Below, in pieces: positions 53,584-64,000 of a stretch of DNA of 64,000 nucleotides (positions are counted from its first letter, which is position 1; each line of letters begins with the position of its first letter). The notes beneath the pieces were generated by a model. That model did not search any database, was not told the origin of the DNA, and was given only the letters and a program-made list of their open reading frames with translations. Origin of the DNA: JABABV01 sp965222755 (lineage in GTDB: Bacteria; Bacillota_I; Bacilli_A; Mycoplasmatales; JABABV01); the NCBI GenBank assembly GCA_965222755.1, contig CBDCUK010000002.1, forward strand, positions 10,450 through 74,449. The letters run 5' to 3'. A program made the position numbers and the translations under genes.

Positions 53584-56500
53584 ATGACATTAGAAATAAA
53601 AAAACTTTTTCAAAAAATTGGATTCACACCAAAGAATGATTTTGCTAATAGTAAAATCATCTTTTTTGGTGCTGATGATATTAATCACAATTTACAAATA
53701 ATAATTGAGCTACCAAAAATTTGCAACATATCTGAGATGCTTGCTTTTAAAAAAGCTTGTCAAACTTTAAAGTATAATCCTATCATTCAATTTCAGTTTC
53801 AAAATAATAGTTGAAATTTATTATCATTTAAATCTTACTGAAGTCATTTAGCAGAATTGAATAATGATAAACTTCTAAATTTAAATTTATGAAAATTAAT
53901 TGAATTAGATGATATTAATTTTACAAATAATGAAATTATTATTACAACATCATCAGCATCTCTAAAATATGAAATCGAAAAAAAAATAATTATTTGACAA
54001 AATATTTTTACTCAATATGGATTTGATAACTTAAAAATAAAAATTAAATTAGTTAAAATAAAAATTAATGATTTAATTTCTAAACACATTAGTGACAGTG
54101 ATTATACAGAAACTAAACCAATATCTCATGATGCTGTTAATAAAACACCAAAACCAAAACCAGTATTTAAAAAATACCGTAGTAAATATGAACTAACTAA
54201 AATCTCAGATATTAGCCAAGAATTAAGAAGTATTAAAATTCAGGGTAATGTTTTTAAAATTGACTTTTTTCAAACTAAGACTGGACGATTTTTATATAAT
54301 TTCTGAATCACAAATTTTAAAGATTCAATTATTGTTAAAGGAATTGATAGTCCTAAAAGATTAAGCAAAGAACAATTACAAAGTATTAAAGTTGGTAATG
54401 TTATTGTAATCTATGGTGATGTTACTTTTGATTCTTATAGTAAAGAATTAATTGTTTGAATGAGTAATTTTGAAATTATCGCTAGTACAGATAAAGATAT
54501 TTTGTTCCACGACAACGCTCCTGAAAAAAGAGTTGAATTACATGTACATACAAAAATGAGCGCAATGGATAGTGTTATTGATCCAGAAACATTAGTGAAA
54601 ACAGCACTTGCATGAAAACACAAAGCTATTGCAGTGACCGATCATGTTAGTGTTCAATCTTTCCCAGATTTATATAATAGTTTATCTAAATATCAATCAA
54701 CTAAAAACCCATTAAAAATCATTTATGGATGTGAATTAAATGTCATTCCTAAATTAGCAGAATTAGTTTATAACAAAAAACAATATCAAATAACAAAAAA
54801 TAAATATATTATTTTTGATTTAGAAACAACTGGACTATGAGCAAATTTTGATGATATTATTGAATTCGGAGCAGTTAAAATTGAAGATGATATTGTGGTG
54901 GATAAGTTACAATTTTTTATTAAACCTAATAAAGAAATTCCACAAAATATTATTCTGTTAACTAACATTAATAATGAAATGGTTAAAAATGCTATTGATC
55001 AAAAAACAGCAATAAAAAAAATTGCTGATTGAATTACAGATACACCTTTAGTTGCTCATAATGCTAATTTTGATTATAGTTTTTTATCTGCTAAATTCGA
55101 AAAATATGGTTTAGGAAAACTTAATAATTTAATTATTGATACTTTAATGCTATCACGTGTTTTAAACCCTACTTTTAAACGTCATCGCTTAGGAACTTTA
55201 GCTAAAAAGTACAAAATAACTTATGATTCAAAAGTTGCCCATCGTGCTGATTATGATGCTGAAGTATTACAATTATTATTTTCTAGTATGATAGAACAAA
55301 TTACTAAATTAGGAATTGATAATTGAGCAGATATTGATGATCTGCAAGACGATAAAATTCATAATCATTTAAGACCTAATCATATAACTGCTTTAGTAAA
55401 AAATAATAAAGGATTAAAACAGTTATTTAAAATCATTTCTTTATCACATACAAAATATTTTGCAAGAGAACCAAAGATCATTAAATCAGAATTAAAGCAA
55501 TTAAGAAGTGATTTATTATTAGGGACTAGTTGTTCTAATAATGAAATTTTTAATTTAGCAGCTAATTCTTCAATTGAAAAATTAGAATCAGCAATGGCGT
55601 TTTATGATTATGTAGAAGTACAACCTTTATCAGTATATGATTTTTTAGCCCATCAAGAAAAAATGAATATTAACGACATTAAAGAAGTAGTCTTAAAGAT
55701 TATTAAAACTGCTCAAAAAATGAATAAAATAATTATTGCTTCTAGTGATGCGCATTACTTAAGACCTCGCGATCAAATATTTCGAGATATTTATATTAAT
55801 AGCAAAGGAATTGGTGGGAAGCTCCATCCTTTATTTAATCGCTCAAATCCGAATTATGAAAAACCAAAACAACATTTACGCAATACTGAGGAAATGTTAT
55901 CAGAATTTAATTTTCTAAATAATGATAATTTCGCTTATGCAATCGTTGTTACTAACACTAACAAAATTGCCGATATGTGTGAAATAGTGATTCCTTTAAA
56001 AAATGATTTATACACACCTTCGATTCCAGGATCAGAAGAAAAACTAAAAAAATTAGTTTTTAGTAATGCTTACAAAAAATATGGTAAAAATTTACCAAAA
56101 ATTATTAAAGACCGCATTGATTATGAATTAAAAATTATTATCAATAATGGATTTGCAGTTATTTATTGAATTTCTCATAAATTAGTTGATAAATCAATTA
56201 AAGCAGGATATTTAGTTGGTTCACGAGGATCTGTAGGATCATCTTTAGTAGCAACTTTATCAGATATTACTGAAGTTAATCCATTATCTCCTTATTATTT
56301 ATGTTCTGAATGTCATTATATTGAATTCCAGTCAACTGATAAAGTTCGTAGTGGTTATGATTTAATAAATAAAAAATGCCCTAACTGTCCAGGAACCCTA
56401 GTTGGCGATGGTCATAATATTCCTTTTGAAACCTTTTTAGGATTTAATGGTGATAAAATTCCAGATATTGATTTAAATTTTTCAGGAGAATACCAAGCAA

Positions 56501-57906
56501 CTGCTCATAATTGAACAAAAAAAATGTTTGGTGAAAAAAACGTTTATCGAGCAGGAACAATTTCCACAGTAGCTGAAAAAACAGCATATGGGTATATTAA
56601 AGCATATGAAGAATTAATCAGTGCTATCCCTGCTAAAAAAGCTCAAATCGACCACTTAATAAATGGTTGTGTTGGTGTCAAAAGAACGACGGGTCAACAT
56701 CCTGGAGGAATTATTATTATTCCATCAGAATATGAAGTTGAAGATTTTACACCAATAAATTACCCGGCTAACGATAAATCTTCAGAATGATTAACAACCC
56801 ATTTTGATTTCCATGCCATTCATGATAATTTATTAAAACTTGATTTATTAGGTCATGATGATCCAACCGCGATTAGAATGTTGGAAAAACTAACAGGCGT
56901 TAATGCTAAAAAAATCCCTAATAACGATCCTGAAGTAATGGATATTTTTTCTAAGACTAAAACTTTAGGAATTAATCCATCACAAATTTTAGGAGAAACT
57001 ACAGGAGCATCTGGAATTCCAGAATTCGGAACTCAATTTGTTAGAAAAATGTTAAAAGCTACGCAACCAAAAACTTTTTCTGATTTAATTCAAATTTCAG
57101 GATTAAGTCATGGTACTGATGTATGAACTAATAATGCTAAAGATTTAATTAAAGATCAAGTTTGTGGATTAGCTGATGTTATTGGTTGTCGAGATGATAT
57201 TATGAGCTTTTTAATCAGCAAAGGCATCGATAGCTTGGTATCATTTAAAATTATGGAATCGGTTCGTAAAGGAAAAGGACTGCTTGATGAATGAAAAAAA
57301 ACTATGAAAAACCATCGAGTTCCTGATTGATATATCGAGTCTTGCATTAAGATTAAATATATGTTTCCCAAAGCGCATGCTACCGCATATGTGATTATGG
57401 CTTGAAGAATCGCTTGATTTAAAAGATATTATGCTTTAGCATATTATGCAACTTTTTTTTCAATTAGATGTGATATTTTTGACATCGAGACCTGTGTTAA
57501 AGGAAAAGATTTTATCAAACAAAAAATAATTACCTTAAAAGAGCAAATTAATGATAGAATAGCGATATCTACAAAAGAAAAAAACCTACTTCCTATTTAT
57601 GAGATCTCGCTAGAAATGTATGCTAGAGGTTATACTATTTCTAATATAGATATTACAAAATCGTTAGTTAGCGAATGAATTGTTGACAATAAAAACAAAA
57701 CTTTAATTCCGCCATTTACATCGATTGATGGATTAGGAATCAACGTTGCTAAAATGATTATTGTTTCTCGAGAAGAGTGTGCATTTTATTCTATTGAAGA
57801 TATTATGAAAAGAACAAGCATCAATAAAACAGTTATTTTAAAGATGAGAGAAATGGGTATATTTGATAATTTTCAAGAAAAAAACCAGTTTCAATTAAAT
57901 TTATAA
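53584..57906 (+). CDS. polC: DNA polymerase III PolC-type
   Basis: PolC is the main replicative polymerase of low-GC Gram-positives. The 1,440-aa protein shows an OB domain, PHP domain (RVELHVHTKMSAMD, about 315), an inserted DnaQ-like proofreading exonuclease (FDLETTGL about 410, and HNANFDYSF), a second PHP part, a zinc finger CSEC...CPNC (about 907) and the polymerase motif IPDIDLNFSGEYQ (about 960). TGQHPGGIII and FPKAHATAYV follow. All 19 Trp codons are TGA. It starts two bases after rseP and ends the operon. Confidence 0.97.
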
Positions 57907-57922
57907 GGGGTTAATTAAAACA

Positions 57923-58975
57923 ATGAATAAAAAAACTAAAGATTCTATTAAAAAAGAAATTTGATTAAAAGTTAAAAACTTTTTTGTCGGAATTCTTACT
58001 GGATTAAGTGATATTGTTCCTGGTTTTTCCGGGGGTACATTAATAAATATAACCGGTTATATTTCTAAAATAGTTGATGCTTGAAAATACTTTTTAACGT
58101 TCCAATTAAAAAAACCTAAATGATGGTTAAATTTTGCTTTCGGAGCCATTTTTGTGTCCGGTTGAGCCACTGGATTTTTATGGATTTCGAAATATATTGC
58201 GTATTTTTTAGATGGCGATTTTAAACATAACAGTTTTTGAAATCATTTTGATGACATTCCGATGTCGATAACTTGATTTTTTGCATTTTTTGTTTTTGGT
58301 TCTGTATTTACTTTTAATAAAATTGAAAAAATTAAAATATTAGTTTTTAAAAACGGCTTTAATTTTAAAGAACTTTTTAACAAGAAAAACATTGTTAGTG
58401 TTTCTTTAATCATTGCTGGATTTATTGCTTTAATTATAATTGGTTTAATAATTGTAATTCATAAACACGGAATTCCTGAACAAAGTCAGGCTCATGACCA
58501 TAACCACGGATTAACAGGAAAAGAATATACTAAATTGTTAATTGCTGGATTTGCAAGTTCATTCTCATTGTTGTTACCAGGTATTTCTGGGTCTATGATA
58601 TTGTTATTATTAGGGATATATAATTTATTTTTTGGCGTTGTTGTCAAAGATCCTTTTGATTATTTAGGTGGAATCATAGTTTATGGAGCAGCTGCAGTTT
58701 TATCAATTATGGTAATTTTAACATTTTTAGAAAAGATTTCTAAAGAACAATCTCGCTTAATGCGTTTATTTTCTTTAGGAATGTTAGGCGCTAGTTGAAT
58801 TGTCATATTATTAGTTTTTAGAGGCAGTTTATTACCGACTACATTTCTTTCTTGAATATTAACCATATGGTTAGCGTCGTTAGGATTAATATTTAATTAT
58901 TTAATATTTTTATACTTTAAAAACTTACAACATAAAAAAAGGAAAAAAGAAGAACATCATGAATTTAAAATTTAA
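57923..58975 (+). CDS. DUF368 membrane protein (PopT-type undecaprenyl-phosphate translocase family)
   Basis: The 350-aa protein has about eight helices and the two DUF368 repeats: GLSDIVPGFSGGT at about 29-41 and LLPGISGSMILLLLGIY at about 217-233. DUF368 proteins have been shown experimentally in other bacteria to recycle undecaprenyl phosphate across the membrane, normally for wall and glycopolymer synthesis. A His-rich loop (AHDHNHG) lies before the second repeat. Three of its Trp codons are TGG. It starts 17 bases after polC behind AAGGGG and overlaps the next gene by 17 bases. Confidence 0.85.
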
Positions 58976-59465
58976 CTCAGAACAAAAAAGACTTTTTACA
59001 AAATTATTTTTATTTATTATGCCTCCTTTAACTCTACTTGCTATTTTTTTAGGACCATATTTAATTGGTGATAGTCACTTTAAATTAATTAACTTATTTC
59101 CGATTAGTCAACAACAGCAAGTTTCAAACAATGATACTCAATCTAATATTTTTGTATTAACAAATTGTTTGTTTATGTTAACTTTAATAGCTATTTGAAT
59201 TTCAGCTATTTATGTAGTCACTAAATTTCAAGAAGTATTTGCCTATTGATTAAAATCAGCAATCTATCAATCTTGAATATTAATTATTATTAGTTTGGTT
59301 TTAATTATTAATTACGCTTTTTTTAGTTACAGTAATTTTAATACTACTAAATTTGCATACGTCAATTACACAAGAGTCAATATTATTGCTCTGTTTGTAC
59401 TTATTATTTCAATCATTGCTTTAATTGTTTTTCACAAATGAATTAAAGCTGAAAAAATCAATTAG
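58959..59465 (+). CDS. Unknown four-helix membrane protein
   Basis: This 168-aa protein starts 17 bases inside the DUF368 gene. Hydrophobic segments lie at about 16-36, 64-87, 103-121 and 141-160, with a polar Gln/Asn-rich loop (about 48-62) after the first. No family is recognised. Overlap with the DUF368 gene suggests a joint function, for example as a small partner. The stop is TAG and pgk follows 11 bases later with AGGAGA upstream. Confidence 0.65.
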
Positions 59466-59476
59466 GAGAATCTTTT

Positions 59477-60691
59477 ATGAACAAAAAAACATTAGATAAT
59501 TTAAATAACATTGAAAATAAAACAGTTATTTTAAGAGTGGATTTTAACGTTCCTATTAATAAATTAGGTAAAATTACAGATAATAATCGTGTCGTTATGG
59601 CTTTGCCAACGATCAAAGAATTACTTAATAAAAACGTTAAATTAATTTTATTATCTCATTTAGGACGTATTAAAAGCGAAGCAGATAAAAAAACTAAATC
59701 TTTAAAAGTTGTTGCTTCAGAATTAAGCAAACAATTAGATAAGACAGTTAAATTTGTTTCTGCAAACCGTGGACCATTAGTTGATCAAGCGGTAAAAGAA
59801 TTAGAAATAGGAAACATTTTAATGTTGGAAAACACTCGTTTTGAAGATGTTATTGATGGTGAAGTTGTTAATTATGAATCAAAAAATAATCTTGAATTAG
59901 CTAAATATTGAGCAAATTTAGGAGATATTTTTGTTAATGATGCATTTGGTACAGCGCACCGAAGTCATGCTTCTAATGTGGGGATTGCTGAAAATATTAA
60001 AGTATCAGCTGTTGGGCGCTTAATTGAATTAGAATTAAGAATGCTATCAAAAGCAGTTAACAATCCAAAAAGACCATTAGTTTCAATTATTGGAGGAGCT
60101 AAAGTTTCTGATAAAATTAATGTTATTAAAAATTTATTACAAATTTCTGATTATGTTTTAATTGGCGGAGGAATGTCATACACTTTCTTAAAATCACAAG
60201 GTAAAGAAGTTGGGGATTCTTTAGTAGAAAATGATAAATTAGAACTAGCTAGCGAGATTTTAAAAACTTCTAATAATAAATTAATTCTACCGCTTGATAT
60301 CGCTTGTGTTAAAGAATTTGCTGATATCAAACCAACTTATCGTTTAGTTGATGAAATTCCTAGTACTGAGATGGGGTTAGATATTGGGCCAAAAACAGTA
60401 TCTAAATACAAAGGAATCATTGAAAATGCGCATACAGTAGTTTGAAATGGACCAATGGGTGTATTTGAATTTAAGAATTTTGCTCATGGAACAAAAGCAA
60501 TCTGTTCAACAATTGCTAATATTGGAAAAGAAAATATTTTTTCAATTATTGGTGGAGGAGACAGTGCTTCAGCGGCTATTAATTTAGGATATCATGATAA
60601 ATTTAGTCATATTTCAACTGGCGGAGGAGCTTCGCTTGCGTTTTTAGAAGGTAAAAAATTACCTGCAATAGAAGCAATTGAAAATAATTAA
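59477..60691 (+). CDS. pgk: Phosphoglycerate kinase
   Basis: Pgk (404 aa) makes ATP from 1,3-bisphosphoglycerate in glycolysis. Markers: VILRVDFNVPI near 18-28, LLSHLGR, ENTRF, NDAFGTAHRSHAS, IIGGAKVSDKI and the nucleotide-binding WNGPMGVFEF (Trp by TGA), then STGGGASLAFLEG. Length is normal. It is followed by a strong terminator, and eno lies about 3 kb downstream beyond an accessory island. Confidence 0.97.
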
Positions 60692-60715
60692 TTATAAATA
60701 ATAAATAATTAAATT

Positions 60716-60748
60716 AAAAAAACCAACACATTGTGTTGGTTTTTTTTA
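60716..60748. terminator. Bidirectional terminator after pgk
   Basis: CCAACAC (60723-60729) pairs with GTGTTGG (60733-60739), flanked by A-run and T-run. It overlaps the stop of the convergent three-helix protein gene. Confidence 0.9.
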
Positions 60749-61159
60749 ATTTACAGATACTTTTAATTTATATTTTTGATGTAAACTTTTTTTATTCTTT
60801 ATCTTCGCAATCAGAATAAATACAAATGATCCTATAGATCAAGTAGCCATCATTAAAGCAAAAATAATTATAAAAGAAGTATATTTATAAAATGAATTTT
60901 TTCAATTTACAAAAGAATTAATAATCGGGCAAGAGAAAATAAATAAAATTAAATTACCTACTCAAATATAACCACCAAATATCATTAAAGGTCATAGTTT
61001 ATATTTTAGATTATAAATAAATTTGGATGAATTATTAGCGCTATTATTAATACTATCACTAATAAAGTAAAATGATAAATATAATATAATGTTTGATGAA
61101 ATTAAAATTAAACTTGCTCAGAATAATATTTTTAATCTTAGTTCTTTGTTAATTTCCAT
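60746..61159 (-). CDS. Unknown three-helix membrane protein (paralogue A of the island)
   Basis: Reading TGA as Trp gives 137 aa from ATG 61159, with AAAGGA upstream. Hydrophobic segments lie at about 10-33, 55-77 and 93-117, and the C-terminus is basic. It resembles the protein at 61861-62220: over 24 aligned residues of helix 1, eleven are identical (W, S, ILI, NI, L, SF, I), and the three-helix layout is the same. The first of the two is divergent from the toxin-like gene at 61316. No known family; an immunity or export role is a guess from context. Confidence 0.6.
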
Positions 61160-61315
61160 GTTATCAAAAAATCCTTTCTTATAAAATTAAGATTTTTCTA
61201 CTACACTATTTTTTCACATATAATATATTATATAATTTTTTACCCACTTTTATAAAGGAAAATTATCTTTTTTGTTATATAGAATGAGTGAGGCGCAAAT
61301 GCCAAGGAGATAATT
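61160..61315. promoter_or_regulatory. Divergent promoter region of the island
   Basis: This 156-base gap holds TATAAT boxes at 61219-61224 and 61231-61236 (plus) and a minus-strand TATAAT at 61227-61232. A nine-codon ORF (61284-61313: MSEAQMPRR) ends two bases before the next ATG and overlaps its AAGGAGA ribosome site; it may be chance. Confidence 0.4.
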
Positions 61316-61825
61316 ATGTTAAAAACAACTTTTCTATCACTAGGAATTTTATCTAGTGGTACTAACTCAAATATGAATATTGTACAAAATGATATTGCTA
61401 TTCACCAAGCAAAATTAAACTTAAATCATATGCAAGTAATGTTCACTAAAAACCATAAATTAAATATTAATAATTTATCAAAAAATTTAAAAGTAATTTA
61501 TCAAAATCATAAATTAGTCAATAGTGGAGGAAGAGACGGATACAAACATCATTGATATGGATTTGATCTATGAATTTCTGAATATACCGGTTCTAAAATA
61601 AATGAATTTGTTGTAGAAGGTGGAGCAACTGCTGCCGAACTAGCAGAAATACTAGCACCTATTATGGAGACTGGACCAGCAGCACCTATAGTTGTTGCTT
61701 TTGCAGCAGTATTATTAATTCAATGAGAAATAACTTGAAATCAAGTGGATGAAGGAAACGGAATTCACATATCTGTAGAAGGATTAACAGGAGCACCATT
61801 TATTGTATACGCACATGCTCAATAA
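61316..61825 (+). CDS. Small toxin- or bacteriocin-like protein, possibly secreted; family not identified
   Basis: This 169-aa protein has a strong AAGGAGA site. Residues 1-18 are weakly signal-like (Lys at 3, then TTFLSLGILSSG). Residues 20-70 are Asn/His/Lys-rich. After SGGRDGYKHH come a WYGFDLW segment, an acidic stretch, a Gly/Ala-rich hydrophobic helix (about 120-145, with PIVVAFAAVLLI) and a GNGIHISVEGL end closing in AHAQ. Its codons are visibly more GC-rich than its neighbours'. The layout recalls small secreted helix-forming peptides of Firmicutes, some bacteriocin-like, but this is from memory and unverified. All four Trp codons are TGA. Confidence 0.55.
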
Positions 61826-61865
61826 ATAAATTAAAAACCAACTAAATGTTGGTTTTTAATTTATT
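61825..61865. terminator. Bidirectional terminator in the island
   Basis: A perfect 18-bp stem (61825-61842 with 61848-61865) has an AAACCAAC/GTTGGTTT core and a 5-base loop. The toxin-like gene and the paralogue B gene converge on it. Confidence 0.9.
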
Positions 61866-62220
61866 TTGTTTTTTTTAAAATAAAGATAATAATCAATAAA
61901 GTTGATAATCCTAATGTTATTATTGTTAAAGGAAAAATTAATATTTTTCAAAATATCTTATGAGTGGTTTTTTGTGATTCGTAGCTACCACCAATCAAAG
62001 GTATAATAAATATCGTTAAAATTATATTTAAAATCAGTAATGGTAATCCTAATAAAATCAACATTACCTCTTGATTTGCTAAAAATACTATGAAATTTAT
62101 ACTACCATCATGTTTGTAATTTTCAGGTAATATAACTCAAAAAGATAAATTAAATAAAATATTTGCAGCTATTAATATTGCACTTAGTCACAACATTACC
62201 CTGATAGTTTTTTTAGTCAT
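61861..62220 (-). CDS. Unknown three-helix membrane protein (paralogue B of the island)
   Basis: This 119-aa protein starts at ATG 62220 behind AAGGGG. Helices lie at about 8-32, 48-75 and 88-115, ending in a Lys-rich tail. It is similar to the protein at 60746-61159 in helix 1 and in layout, so the two are probably diverged duplicates that bracket the toxin-like gene. It follows the lipoprotein gene by 26 bases on the same strand and is likely co-transcribed with it. Function unknown. Confidence 0.6.
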
Positions 62221-62246
62221 AAAATAAACCCCTTGTTTCTATTGTT

Positions 62247-63449
62247 TTATAATTTATAAAATATATTTAATTCTCATTTATTAGAACTATATAATAATCC
62301 ATCTCACCAATAAACCAAATTTAATATTTTTGTTCTGACTAAATTATTGTCGTTTTCAAAAGTCATTTGAACATTAGGTTTATTAACATTACTAATAATA
62401 TTTTTTATAATAACACTTTTCGCTTGCGAAGAATCTCATCCAGACATTTTATCTCTAAAAATTGTTTTTAAATAAATAATAATTTCTATTTTAAAATTTG
62501 TATCATTTTTATGAGCCCTACCTTCACTGTTAGTTAAAAATTTGTTCCATTCATTACAATTTCATTGTTTTGAATTTTTTGAGGTATAAGGAATTGGATT
62601 GTTAACGTTAAAGGTCATAGATGTAAAATTTAATTCTTTTTTTGAATCATTATTTTTAATTTTTACATAGACATTATGATTCTCATCAGAATATGTTGAT
62701 TGCTCTATTGATAATTGTGAAATATCATTATATCAATTTTTAGGATTACAAAATTTTAATAATTGCAAAGGGAGAACATTGAGAGCATCTTCTTTGTATT
62801 GATCCCATCCGTATTTTCCCCAATTATCAATATTATATTCCCCTACATAAGCGATATTATTATTATTTCAAAAAATAGAATAAGTCTTAAACTCTTCAAT
62901 GGTTTTTGATTTTTGTATTTCAAATATTACTCGATATTTTAAAGTGCCATTATCAACACTATTTGGAGTTTGGATAATTTTTTGTTTTAAAATTAAGTTA
63001 GGTCATTTTACTTTATCTTGCTTATTAACTACTTCATTTATTGATTTAGAGTTTTCTAATTGAATATCTACATGTTTTAAAAACAAATTCCAACTATAAT
63101 AATTATTTTCCCTATTAGAAGGGCTTCATAAATCAACATTATAAATACTATTTTCAAAATATTGAATGTTAAAATTTGCAATTTCATGAATGGTATCATC
63201 ACTTATTTTTATATTGATATTTTCATCATCATCATCAGGAATCCCAGCTGAAACTTTGCTAAAAGTATCATCGATTGATCAATTATTATATTTATATTTA
63301 TTAGTAACGATATTTTTGATAGATTCTTTTTGAGCTGCCAATTTAAAATCAACTCAAGTATAAATTTTTTTATTGCCACCACAACTCACAAGACAAAGAG
63401 ATGTTCCTAAAATAGCTATTAAAAAAATTTTCCTTATGTTTTTAATCAT
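62247..63449 (-). CDS. Lipoprotein, unknown function
   Basis: This 400-aa protein has a signal peptide with basic IKNIRK and hydrophobic IFLIAILGTSLCL, then the lipobox LVSC with lipidated C23 followed by GG, marking a surface lipoprotein. The next segment IYTWVDFKLAAQKESI resembles the N-terminal unit of many Spiroplasma-type lipoproteins. The remainder is Asn/Lys/Trp-rich beta-like sequence; two stretches (YYSWNLFLKH and CNEWNKFLTN) suggest an internal duplication. Five of its 15 Trp codons are TGG, far above the housekeeping genes here. A GGAG site precedes ATG 63449. No family is recognised. Confidence 0.8.
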
Positions 63450-63634
63450 TATGTACACTCCTTTAATTTTGTATTTATCTATTTATTCCTCTTAAAATAT
63501 TCATTAGTTTTACAACTTAATTTTATAATTAATAATAAATTAAAGCAAAAATTATTTATTTAATTATAAAAATAGTTTATAATTATTTAGTTAAAAACAT
63601 TATTATCATTATTATTTAAAGAGAGGTAATTAAG
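63450..63634. promoter_or_regulatory. Divergent promoter region between the lipoprotein gene and eno
   Basis: This AT-rich gap holds TATAAT at 63578-63583 on the plus strand, 51 bases before eno, and the ribosome sites for both genes. No hairpin or other structure stands out. Confidence 0.4.
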
Positions 63635-64000
63635 ATGTCAAGAATAATTGATATATACGCTCGAGAAATACTTGATTCACGCGGTAATCCGACTGTAGAA
63701 GTAGAAGTTACTACAGAAATAGGTGGATTTGGTCGTGGAATGGTGCCTTCTGGCGCTTCAACTGGTGAAAAAGAAGCAGTTGAATTACGTGATGGAGTAA
63801 AAAGCCGTTACAATGGTAAAGGTGTAGAAAAAGCCGTTGCCAATGTAAATAAAATTTTAGGTCCAAAAATTATTGAAGAAGGTTTTGATGTTACGGATCA
63901 AAGTTTAATTGATGAATTTATGATTAAACTAGACGGAACTAAAAATAAATCTAAATTTGGAGCCAACGCTATTTTAGGAATTTCAATTGCAGTAGCTAAA
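63635..64000 (+). CDS. eno: Enolase, N-terminal part (continues beyond the window)
   Basis: The first 122 residues show the enolase N-terminal domain: IIDIYAREILDSRGNPTVEVEV, then RGMVPSGASTGEKEAVELRDG and FGANAILGISIAVAK at the edge. Enolase converts 2-phosphoglycerate to PEP. AGAGAGG precedes ATG 63635 by about ten bases. The catalytic barrel is outside the window. Confidence 0.97.
   Translation, partial: MSRIIDIYAREILDSRGNPTVEVEVTTEIGGFGRGMVPSGASTGEKEAVELRDGVKSRYNGKGVEKAVANVNKILGPKIIEEGFDVTDQSLIDEFMIKLDGTKNKSKFGANAILGISIAVAK

Noticed and set aside
60746..63449. Mobile element or prophage remnant
   Set aside because: No transposase, integrase, terminal inverted repeats or flanking duplications are visible around the island.

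Overview
The window is a stretch of a low-GC, wall-less bacterium (class Mollicutes) that reads TGA as tryptophan. Nearly every gene here contains in-frame TGA at conserved Trp positions; polC alone has 19 TGA Trp codons and no TGG. The gene set (short SMC, RNase J, PolC, FakA/PlsX, GalE, lipoproteins, an MEP-pathway Dxr) fits a Spiroplasma-like organism best, but that genus assignment is inference. All CDS coordinates below were rebuilt with genetic code 4, so many are longer than standard-code ORFs.

Layout. 1-2 kb: tail of an unidentified, probably surface protein, tRNA-His, a 68-aa membrane peptide, and a type 2 ferredoxin/flavodoxin-NADP reductase. 2.1-4.1 kb: tsaE-tsaB-tsaD (t6A tRNA modification). 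4.2-7.8 kb: 2-Cys peroxiredoxin, thiamine pyrophosphokinase, folD, asnS. 7.8-13.4 kb: galE, RDD membrane protein, pcrA, and a membrane-anchored protein with a degenerate EAL-like end. 13.4-16.9 kb: proS, then rpsP-rimM-trmD-rplS behind a consensus promoter. 16.9-21.1 kb: choline-kinase-like gene (minus), trmL, def, RNase J. 21.1-25.7 kb, all minus: rsmD-gmk-prpC-pknB-rsgA-rpe, a ribosome assembly and Ser/Thr phosphorylation operon. 26-29.7 kb: CNNM/DUF21 protein, MFS transporter, YitT protein. 29.7-33.9 kb: trpS (minus), Spx/ArsC-like protein with an extra Cys tail, nadK, a membrane-anchored EIIB-like protein lacking its catalytic Cys, HAD phosphatase and rpmB (minus). 34.1-46.3 kb: MATE transporter, fakA, plsX-rnc-smc-ftsY, gshF, ylxM. 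46.3-57.9 kb: rpsB-tsf, then pyrH-frr-uppS-cdsA-dxr-rseP-polC. 57.9-60.7 kb: DUF368 protein, a membrane protein, pgk. 60.7-63.5 kb: an accessory island of unknown genes. 63.6 kb to the end: start of eno.

How the genes fit together. Most of the window is housekeeping: translation (tRNA synthetases, ribosomal proteins, Def, TrmD, TrmL, Tsf, Frr), chromosome and RNA maintenance (SMC, PolC, PcrA, RNase III, RNase J), and phospholipid assembly from imported fatty acids (FakA, PlsX, CdsA). Two themes stand out. One is thiol/redox chemistry: peroxiredoxin, FNR, bifunctional glutathione synthase GshF and a Cys-rich Spx-like protein. The other is polyprenyl phosphate metabolism in an organism expected to lack a wall: Dxr, UppS and a DUF368 protein of the undecaprenyl-phosphate translocase family.

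The least explained part is the island at 60.7-63.5 kb between pgk and eno. It holds a small Gly/Ala-rich, possibly secreted, toxin-like protein flanked by two mutually similar three-helix membrane proteins, plus a lipoprotein with unusual TGG use. Structured leaders before rpsB and fakA and a perfect 17-bp hairpin after the peroxiredoxin gene are the main non-coding signals.
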